17,246 nucleotides of DNA from Bacillota bacterium (GCA_023397245.1 JAEWUH010000062.1:1-17246); one strand, 5' to 3'; positions 1 through 8,073 are shown, numbered from the stretch's first letter. Notes: generated from the letters alone by a model not told the origin. Made by a program: numbers and translations.

Positions 1-532
1 CGCACTTGTATTTTATACCGCCGGGTTTTATACAAAGGAAGCCGGTGCCTTAAGCAAACTTTTTAGCAGAAAGCTTCTTTCCGCGGCAGTCATGATTTTT
101 TCGGGTTTCCTTGGGTTCTATATTGCCAAATACAAAAACGGCTACGTGAATATATGCGATTGCCAGTTCGGCAATTATTTTTATTTCTATATTTCCGCAT
201 TCTGCGACATTGCCTTTATTCTGCTGCTTTCCGGATTTCTCAGCAAAAGCAGGGTATTGCAGTATTACGGCAGAAATACGCTGTGGATGTTTATCCTGCA
301 TATTTTTCTGCTGTCGCTGTCCGTATCCGTTCTGAACGCCGTTACAAAAACGCAATATGTGCGCTCGGCAAACATCCCGTTTGCTTACTGTCTGGTGCTT
401 GCAGTACTTACCTACCTTGTTCTCGGACTCGTTCCGATCATCATCAATTTCTGCAAGGTAAGGTTTGCCGGACATTCTTTCAGCGCGGAGCCTGCCCGGC
501 AAGTCCGTTCACCGCAGAATAAAGCGTCCTGA
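1..532 (+). CDS. Acyltransferase family 3 membrane protein, C-terminal part (5' end off window)
   Basis: The frame is open from base 2 to the TGA at 530-532, so about 176 C-terminal residues of a longer protein are present. The visible part is strongly hydrophobic, with about four predicted membrane segments. The stretch YYGRNTLWMFILHIFLL, a 'G-R-N-T/S-L-x-x-F-x-x-H' pattern entering a membrane helix, is typical of the last helices of acyltransferase-3 (OatA/fucose O-acetylase-like) integral membrane enzymes. These move acyl groups onto cell-surface sugars. The N-terminal half, where the catalytic histidine of the family would lie, is not in the window. The short charged C-terminal tail looks cytosolic. 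A strong terminator follows, so the gene ends its transcription unit. The family call is moderately sure; the substrate cannot be inferred. Confidence 0.6.
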   Translation, partial: ALVFYTAGFYTKEAGALSKLFSRKLLSAAVMIFSGFLGFYIAKYKNGYVNICDCQFGNYFYFYISAFCDIAFILLLSGFLSKSRVLQYYGRNTLWMFILHIFLLSLSVSVLNAVTKTQYVRSANIPFAYCLVLAVLTYLVLGLVPIIINFCKVRFAGHSFSAEPARQVRSPQNKAS

Positions 533-562
533 GCACAGCCGGAATGAATAAAATACAGCAAA

Positions 563-617
563 AAACAGACTGCCCTGTTTCAGCCTTTGCTGAGCAGGAC
601 AGCCTGTTTTTATTTTT
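563..617. terminator. Bidirectional rho-independent terminator
   Basis: An AAACAG...CTGTTT hairpin with arms at about 563-577 and 595-609 has two mismatches and a small inner CAG/CTG helix. A T-rich run (605-617) follows on the + strand, and six A's at 560-565 act as a U-run on the - strand. It separates the acyltransferase gene (+) from the convergent histidine kinase gene (-), so it can end both transcripts. Confidence 0.75.
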
Positions 618-644
618 AACTGTGTCAACGGAATTCATTCATAA

Positions 645-2408
645 TTATTGCTTTCCCGTATCCAATTCCGGAGCAGGGGCGGCTTCGGCCGGCAGAAGGG
701 GCAGCCATACGCTGAAAGCACTCCCCTTGCCCACTTCGCTTTCCACACCGACTTCCCCGCCGTAAAGCGCGGCAAGGTGCTTTACGATGGAAAGGCCAAG
801 CCCGGTACCGCCGATTTCGCGCGAGCGGCTGGTATCCACGCGGTAAAAGCGCTCAAACAGGCGGCTGAAATGCTCCTGCGCAATGCCGATGCCGGTATCC
901 TTTACGCGAATCAGAACCATTTTGCGCTGCTTCTGCGCGGTAACGGAAACGCTGCCGTCCGGCTTGTTGTACTTGATTCCGTTCTCAATCAGGTTGCAGA
1001 ACAGCTGCTGGAACCGGGTGGGCGAGCAGGAAACAAACAGGCTGCTGTCCGCTTCGAGCGACAGGCGGATCCCTGATTTCTCCGCGACGGGCTTCATCCG
1101 CTCCATACATTTTTCCAGTTCCTCTTTCACATTGCATCTGCGTACGGAAGGGTCTTCCTTTGCGTTTTCGATCTGGGAAAGCACCAGCATATCGTCGATC
1201 AGGCGGTGCAGGCGCTCCGCTTCGATATCAAGGACGTCGTAAAAATAGCGGCGGGTTTCCTCGTCACGGTCGGAGCTCTTCAAAAGCTCGATGCTGCCGC
1301 GGATGGAGGTAAGCGGCGTTTTCAGCTCGTGGGTGACATTCGCCACGAATTCGCTGCGCATCTGCTCCAGCTTACGCATCCGCGTTACGTCGGAAATTAC
1401 GGCAAGGGCGGAAACCTCCTGCCCTTTCACCGGAGAAGCGTAAACCATAAACTGCTTTTCATTCGGCGCGCTGACAAGGTTCTCCTTCTTCGCTTCGGAA
1501 TGTTCGATGGTATATTTCATCAGTCCCGCGATTCTGCTGATGAGCAGGCTGCCCTCCAGCCTGTTGCCTTCCTTTATGGTCGGCTTGTCAAGCAGACGGC
1601 GGGCGCTCTGATTTAAAAACAGAACTTCGTTCCGGTCGTTGATCGCGATAACCCCGTCGTCCATGCCTTGCAGGACGCCCTCCAGCTGATTCTGCTTGTT
1701 TTTCAGCTGTGACACGGCGCTTTCGGTACTTTCCGCCATCGCGTTGAACGAACGGGCAAGCTGGCCGATTTCATCCCGGTAGGTACCCGGAACACGGCTG
1801 GAATAGTCCCCGTCCGAAATATTTTTAGCCGCTTCGGTAAGCTGTTTGAGCGGCTCGGTCATGCGGTAGACCAGAATCCCGGTCACCGCGCTGACAACGG
1901 CAATGCCGAAGAGCATGCAGAGCAGCGCGATCGTCCAGAGGCGGCTGATCACCGCGTCCAGATTGGCAGTGGGCAGGGCTGCGCGGATAAAGAACCGATC
2001 CTTGAGATATACCGCTTCGTAGTAGAAACGGCGGTTCACGCTTGTGCTCATGCGCGTATCGTAGCCGCGCCCGTTTTTCAGCGCCTGCTGAATTTCCGGC
2101 CTGTTGCTATGATTTTGATTGATTTCTTCTTTTTCGCTGTCCCCGACGACCTTTCCCTTCGGGTCAATGATGCTGATCCGCATCTGCTGCCCTAACCTTG
2201 CGAGTTCGTCCCCCGCATTGGTCGCGGCCGCTTCCGGGTCCCTGCTGATTTCGTCCGCCTGAGTGGAAAGGATGCCCAGCGCGGTATCAAGCTGCTTGGT
2301 AAATTCGTTGCGGTACTGCTTTTCCACCTGAACCACCGCAAGCAAAAAAGCTGCCAGAAATCCGACGATTATAATCGCGGCATTGCAAACCATCAGCCTT
2401 CTTTTCAT
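645..2408 (-). CDS. phoR: Phosphate-regulon sensor histidine kinase (PhoR/PnpS type)
   Basis: This 587-residue membrane kinase is the sensor partner of the response regulator immediately upstream (13-bp gap). Order of parts: membrane helix about 9-28; extracytoplasmic region about 30-155; second helix about 157-180; HAMP linker about 181-235; PAS domain about 240-345; HisKA dimerisation domain with the H-box NVTHELKTP (phospho-accepting His near 360); and HATPase_c with N-box NLIENGIKYN (about 473-482), G1 DTGIGI (about 504-509) and G2 GGTGLGLS (about 533-540). The extracytoplasmic-HAMP-PAS layout is that of Gram-positive PhoR. The final position in the pst-phoU operon supports phosphate signalling, probably through PstB/PhoU contact rather than direct phosphate sensing (family knowledge). 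The start ATG at 2408 follows a G-rich Shine-Dalgarno sequence (GGGGGG). All kinase motifs are intact. Confidence 0.93.
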   Translation of the reverse strand: MKRRLMVCNAAIIIVGFLAAFLLAVVQVEKQYRNEFTKQLDTALGILSTQADEISRDPEAAATNAGDELARLGQQMRISIIDPKGKVVGDSEKEEINQNHSNRPEIQQALKNGRGYDTRMSTSVNRRFYYEAVYLKDRFFIRAALPTANLDAVISRLWTIALLCMLFGIAVVSAVTGILVYRMTEPLKQLTEAAKNISDGDYSSRVPGTYRDEIGQLARSFNAMAESTESAVSQLKNKQNQLEGVLQGMDDGVIAINDRNEVLFLNQSARRLLDKPTIKEGNRLEGSLLISRIAGLMKYTIEHSEAKKENLVSAPNEKQFMVYASPVKGQEVSALAVISDVTRMRKLEQMRSEFVANVTHELKTPLTSIRGSIELLKSSDRDEETRRYFYDVLDIEAERLHRLIDDMLVLSQIENAKEDPSVRRCNVKEELEKCMERMKPVAEKSGIRLSLEADSSLFVSCSPTRFQQLFCNLIENGIKYNKPDGSVSVTAQKQRKMVLIRVKDTGIGIAQEHFSRLFERFYRVDTSRSREIGGTGLGLSIVKHLAALYGGEVGVESEVGKGSAFSVWLPLLPAEAAPAPELDTGKQ

Positions 2409-2421
2409 AAACAGCCCCCCG

Positions 2422-3117
2422 TTAATCGAGTTCCGTAAATTTATATCCTACCCCGCGCACAGTCTGTATGTATGCCGGCTCCTCGGAATTGTCTTCGATT
2501 TTCTGCCGCAGATAGCGGACATGGACGTCCACCGTTCTGGTGTCGCCGTAATACTCCACGCCCCATACTTTATCGAGCAGGGTGTTGCGGGTCAGCACCT
2601 TTCCGCGGTTCTTCATCAGCATAACCAACAGGTCGAACTCCTTTGCGGTGAGCTCCACCGGATTCCCCGCCTTTTTCACCGTGTGGCGCACGATGTCCAC
2701 GTACAGGTCGCGGGCGGAAAGTGTCTTTTCCTCTGCTTCCGGCTGGCGCGCCGTTCTGCGCAGCACCGCGCGGACGCGCGCGCAAAGCTCCTTCATGCTG
2801 AACGGTTTTACAATATAATCGTCCGCACCGATTTCAAGGCCGAGCACACGGTCAATCTCTTCGCCGCGCGCGGTAAGCATCAGCACCGGTACGGAGCGGG
2901 TAGCCTCGTTTTCCCGCAGGATACGGCAAACGGCCAGCCCGTCCGGCTGGGGCATCATCCAGTCCAGAATGATCGCGTCCGGCACACGCAGCTTCACGGC
3001 GGACAAAAGCTGCGCGCCATCCGGGAATTCGGCGGTTTCAAAGCCGCTGTCCTTCAGGCCGAAAGCAATCAGCTTGCGGATATTGAGTTCATCATCGGCA
3101 ATATAGACCAGCGCCAT
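2422..3117 (-). CDS. phoB: OmpR/PhoB-family response regulator of the phosphate regulon
   Basis: The protein has 231 residues. The receiver domain (about 1-118) carries the acidic pair D8-D9, the phospho-acceptor D52 in ILDWMMP, T82 in MLTARG and K104 in VKPF. The winged-helix DNA-binding domain (about 130-230) ends with TVRGVGYKF, diagnostic of OmpR/PhoB-type effectors. It would be phosphorylated by the downstream kinase and bind Pho boxes. The four-repeat array before pstS (7964-8003) is the obvious target and would close an autoregulatory loop. In Firmicutes the orthologue is often called PhoP or PnpR, so the symbol is a naming choice. The start ATG at 3117 is preceded by GGGGGA. It lies 13 bp after phoU and 13 bp before the kinase gene. 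Confidence 0.93.
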   Translation of the reverse strand: MALVYIADDELNIRKLIAFGLKDSGFETAEFPDGAQLLSAVKLRVPDAIILDWMMPQPDGLAVCRILRENEATRSVPVLMLTARGEEIDRVLGLEIGADDYIVKPFSMKELCARVRAVLRRTARQPEAEEKTLSARDLYVDIVRHTVKKAGNPVELTAKEFDLLVMLMKNRGKVLTRNTLLDKVWGVEYYGDTRTVDVHVRYLRQKIEDNSEEPAYIQTVRGVGYKFTELD

Positions 3118-3130
3118 TGCAAATCCCCCA

Positions 3131-3793
3131 TCAATATTTTGTATTCAGGTCGGGATGCGTGCCCGTTTCCATATAAATGACCCATTCGGCGATATTCGTC
3201 GCGTGGTCGCCTATGCGCTCAATATATTTTGAAATGAACAGCAAATCCACCTCGCGCATTACGTTCTGCGGGTTTTCCGTAATGATGGCACAGACCTCAA
3301 GGATCAGCTTGGAAAACATATCATCCACAAAATCGTCCCTGCGGCAAACGTTCTTTGCGGCTTCCACATCACGGCTGAGGAACACGTCCATGGCACCGCG
3401 GAACATCTCGTGGGAAGCCTCCAGCATCTGCACCGCGTGGGCAACGGCAAGACTGTTGGTGTTTAATTCGGCGGACATCAGAATTTCGCAGATATCCGCG
3501 CACTGGTCGGCCTCGCGCTCCATATCGGTCAGAATTTTAAGGCAGGAAGCAATCACCCTCAGGTCTGTGGCAATCGGCTGCTGCATTACGATCAGATTCA
3601 TGCAGTACTTTTCGATGTTGTGCTCCATCTGGTCAATTTCGTTGTCGCTCCGGGAAACCTTGGCGGCCTTTGCAAGGTCCATTGTGCGCAGGGCGGCGAT
3701 GGTATCGCCGATCCGCTCGTCAATGTTATTGCCCATGTCGGTCATCTGCCTGATCAGATCCGCCAGTTCACGGTCAAAGTTTTTTCTTGGCAT
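3131..3793 (-). CDS. phoU: Phosphate signalling complex protein PhoU
   Basis: This 220-residue, all-helical cytosolic protein is of the usual PhoU length, with two tandem three-helix PhoU domains (about 8-95 and 115-205). Both carry the acidic metal-binding signature: DNEIDQMEHNIEKY in the first half and DDFVDDMFSKLI in the second. Further family hallmarks are PIATDLRVI and the C-terminal IERIGDHATNIAE. PhoU links the Pst transporter to the PhoR-type kinase and represses the regulon when phosphate is plentiful. Its place between pstB and the two-component genes fits. The start ATG at 3793 has a good AAGGAG site. The 197-bp gap from pstB is much longer than the other junctions of this operon and contains inverted repeats. 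Confidence 0.95.
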   Translation of the reverse strand: MPRKNFDRELADLIRQMTDMGNNIDERIGDTIAALRTMDLAKAAKVSRSDNEIDQMEHNIEKYCMNLIVMQQPIATDLRVIASCLKILTDMEREADQCADICEILMSAELNTNSLAVAHAVQMLEASHEMFRGAMDVFLSRDVEAAKNVCRRDDFVDDMFSKLILEVCAIITENPQNVMREVDLLFISKYIERIGDHATNIAEWVIYMETGTHPDLNTKY

Positions 3794-3870
3794 TTTATGA
3801 TCTCCTTGTATACTTGTATAGATTATATATGATAATTTAAATAATTTCCAGATATTTATAACTGCAGAAC

Positions 3871-3939
3871 CATACGGAAAGATTTCTGCGAAAAATTGTG
3901 CGGGTCAAGGCGGCAGGCGCCGCAGATACGCTCCGTATG
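3871..3939 (-). other. Inverted repeats in the pstB-phoU intercistronic gap
   Basis: The 197 bases between pstB and phoU hold an exact 8-bp inverted repeat (CATACGGA at 3871-3878, TCCGTATG at 3932-3939). It encloses a smaller GC-rich hairpin (GCGGC 3910-3914, GCCGC 3919-3923). No U-run follows on the - strand, so this is not a classical terminator. It may be an RNA stability or processing element that sets different levels of pst and phoU mRNA (inference). No convincing small gene is present in the gap. Confidence 0.4.
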
Positions 3940-3990
3940 TAACTTAAATTTGCGGGTGACGCCAACGCAGAAAAGCCGGTCCGCAGGGTA

Positions 3991-4746
3991 TCAGCCGAAA
4001 CGGCCGGTGATATACCGCTCGGTGCGTTCATCCTTCGGATTGTTGAACATGGTAAGGGTGTCCGTGAACTCCACGATTTCCCCAAGCAGGAAAAACGCGG
4101 TCTGGTCCGCGATTCGCGCGGCCTGCTGCATATTGTGGGTCACAATGATCACGGTATATTTTGCCCGCAGATCGTCCATTAAATCTTCGATTTTCAAGGT
4201 TGAAATCGGGTCAAGCGCGCTGGTCGGCTCATCCATCAGGATGATATCCGGCTCCACGGCAAGCGCACGCGCAATGCAGAGGCGCTGCTGCTGGCCGCCG
4301 GAAAGACCGAGCGCGGATTTCCGGAGGCGGTCTTTTACCTCGTCCCAAAGGGCGGCACTGCGCAGGGACTGCTCCACGATTTCATCCAGCTTCTGTTTGC
4401 TTTTGATTCCGTGGACGCGCGGGCCGTACGCGATGTTGTCGTAAAGCGTCATCGGGAACGGGTTCGGCTTCTGGAACACCATGCCGGCGCGCTTGCGAAG
4501 CAGGGTGACGTCGGTGCGCGGGTCGTAGATATCCTCGCCGTCTATGGTAACCTTGCCGGTTATTTTGCAGTTTTCGATCATATCGTTCATGCGGTTGAGC
4601 GTTTTGAGGCAGGTGGATTTTCCGCAGCCGGAAGGACCGATAAACGCGGTGACCTGATTGCTGGGAACCTCCATGTTGATCCCCTTCAGCGCGTGAAATT
4701 CCCCATAAAATAAGTTCAAATCCTTTATCGAAATTTTACTCTCCAT
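3991..4746 (-). CDS. pstB: Phosphate ABC transporter ATP-binding protein PstB
   Basis: This 251-residue ATPase powers high-affinity phosphate import with PstC/PstA. All ABC motifs are intact: Walker A GPSGCGKST (about 37-45), Q-loop MVFQKPNPFP (Q near 92), signature LSGGQQQR (about 148-155), Walker B IILMDEPTSALD (about 168-179) and the switch histidine in VTHNMQQA (near 204). The FQKPNPFP and SGGQQQRLCIARALA stretches are highly characteristic of PstB rather than of other ABC ATPases. The start ATG at 4746 follows a GAAGGG ribosome site that overlaps the end of pstA, with only a few bases between the two genes, so translation is probably coupled. Confidence 0.97.
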   Translation of the reverse strand: MESKISIKDLNLFYGEFHALKGINMEVPSNQVTAFIGPSGCGKSTCLKTLNRMNDMIENCKITGKVTIDGEDIYDPRTDVTLLRKRAGMVFQKPNPFPMTLYDNIAYGPRVHGIKSKQKLDEIVEQSLRSAALWDEVKDRLRKSALGLSGGQQQRLCIARALAVEPDIILMDEPTSALDPISTLKIEDLMDDLRAKYTVIIVTHNMQQAARIADQTAFFLLGEIVEFTDTLTMFNNPKDERTERYITGRFG

Positions 4747-4751
4747 ATCAT

Positions 4752-5624
4752 TTATCCCTTCTTGAGCATTCTTGAAAACAGTCCCGCAAGCCGGTTGAGC
4801 AGGAACACCAGAATCAGCAGCACCGCGGCCGTTGCGTACGCGATGTGCATGGCGTCCGGCGAAGCGGCTTCCCGCGCGGTCTGGTAAAGGTGGAGCGTCA
4901 GGGTGCGCCCGCTGGCAAAAATCTGACTCCAGAAGCCCTTCGGCATATTATAGGCCAGACCGGAGGTAAACAGCAGCGCGGCGCTTTCGCCGACGATACG
5001 CCCCATGGCAAGGATGACGGCGGTGAGCACGCCCGGCATGGCGCAGGGCAGCACGATTCCCATTACGACGCGCAGTTTTCCCGCACCGAGCGCCATTGCG
5101 CCTTCCTTATAGGATTCCGGCACCGCCAGAAGCGATTCTTCCGTGGTGCGGATGATCGTGGGCAGAATACAGATGGACATGGTAAGGCAGCCGGCCAGAA
5201 TCGAGGTCTGCAGCCGGAACAGGATGCAGAACACCGTGTAGCCGAACAGGCCGAAGATGATGGACGGGATACCGGAAAGCACCTCCGTGGTAAATCGGAT
5301 GGCTTTGACCAGCCTCCCCTGTTTTGCGTACTGGGTAAGGTAAATGGCGGAGGAAATCCCGATCGGGGCGGAAATCAGAAGGGTAATCACCACGATATAA
5401 AGCGTATTGATGATCATGGGCAGAATACCCTTGAGGCTGTCGTTCGTTTCGGAGTACGCGGTGGAAATAAAAGTCCAGGAAATATACGGCAAGCCGTTTA
5501 TAAGGATATAGCCGATAATGCCGAGAAGGGTGACTACGGACAATGCCGCCGCCGCGTTAATCAGGAATTTCAGTGCGGAATCGGAGGTGCGTCTCTTTTT
5601 TACATAGAGCGAACTACCTGGCAT
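4752..5624 (-). CDS. pstA: Phosphate ABC transporter permease PstA
   Basis: This 290-residue inner-membrane permease has about six hydrophobic segments (roughly 22-44, 68-95, 120-137, 142-160, 190-215 and 262-282). The EAA loop that docks on the ATPase is visible as YKEGAMALGAGKLRVVMGIV (about 172-191), preceded by the conserved LSGIPSIIFGLFGY stretch. It pairs with PstC to form the phosphate channel. The start ATG at 5624 lies inside the end of pstC (11-bp overlap) with a GGGGGTG ribosome site about 8 bases upstream, so translation is coupled. Length and motifs are normal for PstA. Confidence 0.95.
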   Translation of the reverse strand: MPGSSLYVKKRRTSDSALKFLINAAAALSVVTLLGIIGYILINGLPYISWTFISTAYSETNDSLKGILPMIINTLYIVVITLLISAPIGISSAIYLTQYAKQGRLVKAIRFTTEVLSGIPSIIFGLFGYTVFCILFRLQTSILAGCLTMSICILPTIIRTTEESLLAVPESYKEGAMALGAGKLRVVMGIVLPCAMPGVLTAVILAMGRIVGESAALLFTSGLAYNMPKGFWSQIFASGRTLTLHLYQTAREAASPDAMHIAYATAAVLLILVFLLNRLAGLFSRMLKKG

Positions 5625-6972
5625 CCATCTGCACCCCCTTCTTTGAAATATAGGTAAAGCTGATATTTACGATCATGATAAACACAAACAATACAAGGCC
5701 GATGGCAAACAGCGCCTGACGGTGCAGGCCGGAGGCGTAGCTCATCTCCATGGCAATGCCAGTGGTCAGCAAACGAACCGTGCCCAGAAGCGACGGCATA
5801 TTTGCCACATTTCCCGCCACCATAATGACCGCCATGGTCTCGCCGATTGCGCGTCCCACGCCCAGAATCACGCCCGCAAGAATGCCGGAGCGTGCGGCGG
5901 GGATGCTGACCTTGAAAATGGTTTCGGTCGGCGTGGCGCCCAGCGCAAGCGAAGCTTCGCGATATGCCTGCGGCACCGCTTTCAGCGACGTTTCCGTCAC
6001 GCTGACGATGGTGGGCAGAACCATAATGGCAAGGATGATTACCGCGGCAAGCAGGCTGTCGCCGATGGTGTTGCCCTGAAACGGCGGAAAATTACGGATT
6101 GCCGGCACAATGACGAGCATACCGAAAAAGCCGTAGATTACGGAGGGAATACCCGCGAGCAGCTCGATGGCAGGATGTACCAGCCGGGCAATCTGCGGCC
6201 TTGCGGTCTCTGCAAGGAACACCGCGGTCAGTATCCCGACGGGGACGCCCAGGAAGATTGCGCCGAACGTACCCGCAATGGAGGACAGGATCAGCGGCAG
6301 GATGCCGAACATATTCGCTTCCGCGTTCCACTGGGTGCCGAACAGGAAATTCCCCAGCCCGATCTGTACGATAGCCGGCGTGCCCGCCGCAAAAATATAG
6401 ACGGTGATCAGCACGACCGAACCGACGGAGACACAGGAAAAAACAAGGAATATCGATTCCGCAAGCTTTTCCGTGCCCTGCGTCCAAAGCGCGAGGACGG
6501 CACAGAGAATTCCGCCCGCCAGCATATAGACGGACGGCCAGAGATAGCTGATGGAAATCCGGCTGATATTCAGCTGCGTTACCGCTTCCTGTATGCTGGA
6601 GGTGGAGATCAGGACGACCATCGGCGAGATGCCGGAAAGGACATACGCTGCGCCCGCCAGCACCGGCTTGCGGAAGAGCAGCAGCAAGATGCCCGCAGCC
6701 GCGAGCAGGACTCCCATAATGACCGCGGCTCTGGTTATGAGGGGAATGGTAACAAGGCCGCTCAGCTTCGGTCCGTAGACCCGGAAGCCCTTTGTGGTTG
6801 CAAGCTGGAATCCGCTTACAACATAAGTTGTATTTTTAAAGACAAACTGCATGTACGGGAGGAAGAAGGCAAGAACGGAGAGAAGGCCTAACATTACTGC
6901 TAAGCCTTTTTTCACCGTGTTCTTATTTTTACTTTTTTGCGCGATCAGTTCGCTCATCATTGATGTGCTCAT
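5614..6972 (-). CDS. pstC: Phosphate ABC transporter permease PstC with N-terminal membrane extension
   Basis: The protein has 452 residues, while PstC is normally about 300-330. The canonical permease starts near residue 168 and contains LLAGIPSVIYGFFGM (about 272-286) and the EAA loop YREASLALGATPTETIFKVS (about 337-356), followed by GRAIGETMAVIMVAGN. Before it lies an extra block of about 165 residues with roughly four hydrophobic segments (about 22-45, 78-100, 104-125 and 146-165), joined in frame with no frameshift sign. I do not recognise the extension; its LAFFLPYMQF and VSGFQLATT stretches suggest a small four-helix membrane domain. The start ATG overlaps the stop of pstS (ATGA), indicating tight coupling. 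The permease call is sure; the function of the extension is unknown. Confidence 0.95.
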   Translation of the reverse strand: MSTSMMSELIAQKSKNKNTVKKGLAVMLGLLSVLAFFLPYMQFVFKNTTYVVSGFQLATTKGFRVYGPKLSGLVTIPLITRAAVIMGVLLAAAGILLLLFRKPVLAGAAYVLSGISPMVVLISTSSIQEAVTQLNISRISISYLWPSVYMLAGGILCAVLALWTQGTEKLAESIFLVFSCVSVGSVVLITVYIFAAGTPAIVQIGLGNFLFGTQWNAEANMFGILPLILSSIAGTFGAIFLGVPVGILTAVFLAETARPQIARLVHPAIELLAGIPSVIYGFFGMLVIVPAIRNFPPFQGNTIGDSLLAAVIILAIMVLPTIVSVTETSLKAVPQAYREASLALGATPTETIFKVSIPAARSGILAGVILGVGRAIGETMAVIMVAGNVANMPSLLGTVRLLTTGIAMEMSYASGLHRQALFAIGLVLFVFIMIVNISFTYISKKGVQMDAR

Positions 6973-7901
6973 TTTACTGTTACCAGACCTACCTTTTTAA
7001 TGACTGCCTGGCCTTCGTCCGATTTTACAAAGTCGAACCATGCCTTAACAAGGTCGCTGTCCGTACCCTTTTTATAGATTTCGATAAACGGTCTCTGCGC
7101 TTTGTAGCTCTTGTTTACGATGTTTTCCTCGTTGGCCTTTACGCCGTCAACGTCTACCGCTTTGATGGACTCGTTTACGGAATCGAGGGATACATAGCCG
7201 ACTGCACTCTTGTCGCTGCTTACTTTTGTAACAACTTCGCCGGTTGAGGAAAGCTCCGCGGCATATTTGCACTTCTTGGAGCACTTGAAGATGGTCTCAA
7301 AGCCGTCGCGCGTACCGCTGGCCGCTTCTCTGCCGAGAACGGTGATCTTCTGGTCTGCGCCGCCTACGTCTTTCCAGTTTTTGATTTCTCCGGTAAAGAT
7401 TTTGGTGATCTGGTCGCTGGTGAGGTTGGTAACCTTGTTATCTTTGTTTATTGCGATTGCGATACCGTCGATTGCGATCTGAACGATTTCATAATCGCCC
7501 GGCTTTTCTTCGTCTTTCATGTTTCTGGAAAGGTCACCGATCAGTGCTGTGCCCGCGCTGACTGCCTTGGCAGCATCGCCGGAACCTGTGCCGCCCTTTT
7601 CAACGGTCACGTTCGGGTATTTCTGCTGGAATGCTTCGCCGAGTGCCTGGCAAACCTTCGCCATGGAGGTGGAACCGTTCAGCGTAAGCTTACCGCTCAG
7701 ATCCGCTGTGGAAGCGGCGGCGGCGGAAGAAGCTGCTTCCTGAGAGGCAGCGGGCGCTGCGTCGGAAACGGCGGCCGGTGCCGCAGAAGACGCGGCAGGA
7801 GCTGTGGAGGTTGTACCCTGAACTTCGGAGCTGCAGCCTGCGAAAGCGATCGTGGAACCTAAAATCGCAGCCATTAAAATGGTAGAAATCAGTTTTTTCA
7901 T
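6969..7901 (-). CDS. pstS: Phosphate-binding lipoprotein PstS
   Basis: This 310-residue secreted solute-binding protein captures phosphate outside the membrane and hands it to PstC/PstA. It begins with a lipoprotein signal peptide ending in the lipobox AFAGC, so Cys23 is the likely lipidated residue. A low-complexity Ala/Ser-rich linker (about 28-68) tethers the domain. The binding domain starts at GKLTLNGSTSMAKV (phosphate-contacting Ser/Thr loop) and includes EKGGTGSGDAAKAV and LGREAASGTRDGFETIF, both characteristic PstS phosphate-binding loops. It is the first gene of the operon. The start ATG at 7901 is preceded by AGGGGGA and, further up, by Pho-box repeats, so it should be strongly induced by phosphate limitation. 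Confidence 0.96.
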   Translation of the reverse strand: MKKLISTILMAAILGSTIAFAGCSSEVQGTTSTAPAASSAAPAAVSDAAPAASQEAASSAAAASTADLSGKLTLNGSTSMAKVCQALGEAFQQKYPNVTVEKGGTGSGDAAKAVSAGTALIGDLSRNMKDEEKPGDYEIVQIAIDGIAIAINKDNKVTNLTSDQITKIFTGEIKNWKDVGGADQKITVLGREAASGTRDGFETIFKCSKKCKYAAELSSTGEVVTKVSSDKSAVGYVSLDSVNESIKAVDVDGVKANEENIVNKSYKAQRPFIEIYKKGTDSDLVKAWFDFVKSDEGQAVIKKVGLVTVK

Positions 7902-7949
7902 TTCTGTTTAATCCCCCTGTATTGTCATTCTTTTCTTAAGTACAGTGTT

Positions 7950-8003
7950 ATAATAAAGGGGCAATGTTAAATCCATGTTAAGTTTGGTTTAGATTGTACT
8001 TAA
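7950..8003 (-). promoter_or_regulatory. Pho-box array and pst operon promoter
   Basis: Read on the - strand there are four 7-base blocks at an exact 11-bp period: TTAAGTA (7997-8003), CTAAACC (7986-7992), TTAACAT (7975-7981) and TTAACAT (7964-7970). Two are identical and two degenerate. This matches the known layout of Firmicute PhoP boxes (TT[A/T]ACA-like direct repeats with about 5-bp spacers). A -10-like TATTAT follows at 7950-7955 with no good -35, as expected for an activator-dependent promoter. The repeats would lie about 20-60 bases upstream of the transcription start. Confidence 0.75.
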
Positions 8004-8045
8004 ATCGCTTACAGGAATAATCATGTCATGTTTTTTCTGTGATAT

Positions 8046-8073
8046 ACCGGGCAAAATAAAATTTTTACCCGGT
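8046..8073. repeat. 28-bp interrupted palindrome between the divergent pst and ars promoters
   Basis: ACCGGG (8046-8051) and CCCGGT (8068-8073) are perfect inverted arms, continued inward by AAAA/TTTT pairing (8053-8056 with 8063-8066). No U-run follows on either strand, so it is not a good terminator. It sits about midway between the Pho boxes and the arsR promoter and may be a protein-binding site or an insulating hairpin. The role is unknown. Confidence 0.4.

Noticed and set aside
2383..3180. Open frame on the + strand (265 codons) antisense to the response regulator gene
   Set aside because: Shadow of a clear gene; His/Gln/Arg-rich composition and no upstream signals.
3837..4085. Small - strand frame (82 codons) overlapping the end of pstB and the gap before phoU
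   Set aside because: It begins inside pstB in another frame, has no good ribosome site, and its composition does not look like a real protein.
4845..5657. Open frame on the + strand (270 codons) antisense to pstA
   Set aside because: Same shadow composition, no start signals, and fully covered by a well-supported gene.
5722..6891. Long open frame on the + strand (389 codons) antisense to pstC
   Set aside because: It has no ribosome site, is rich in His/Arg/Gly/Asp as expected of an antisense shadow of a hydrophobic GC-rich gene, and resembles no protein family.
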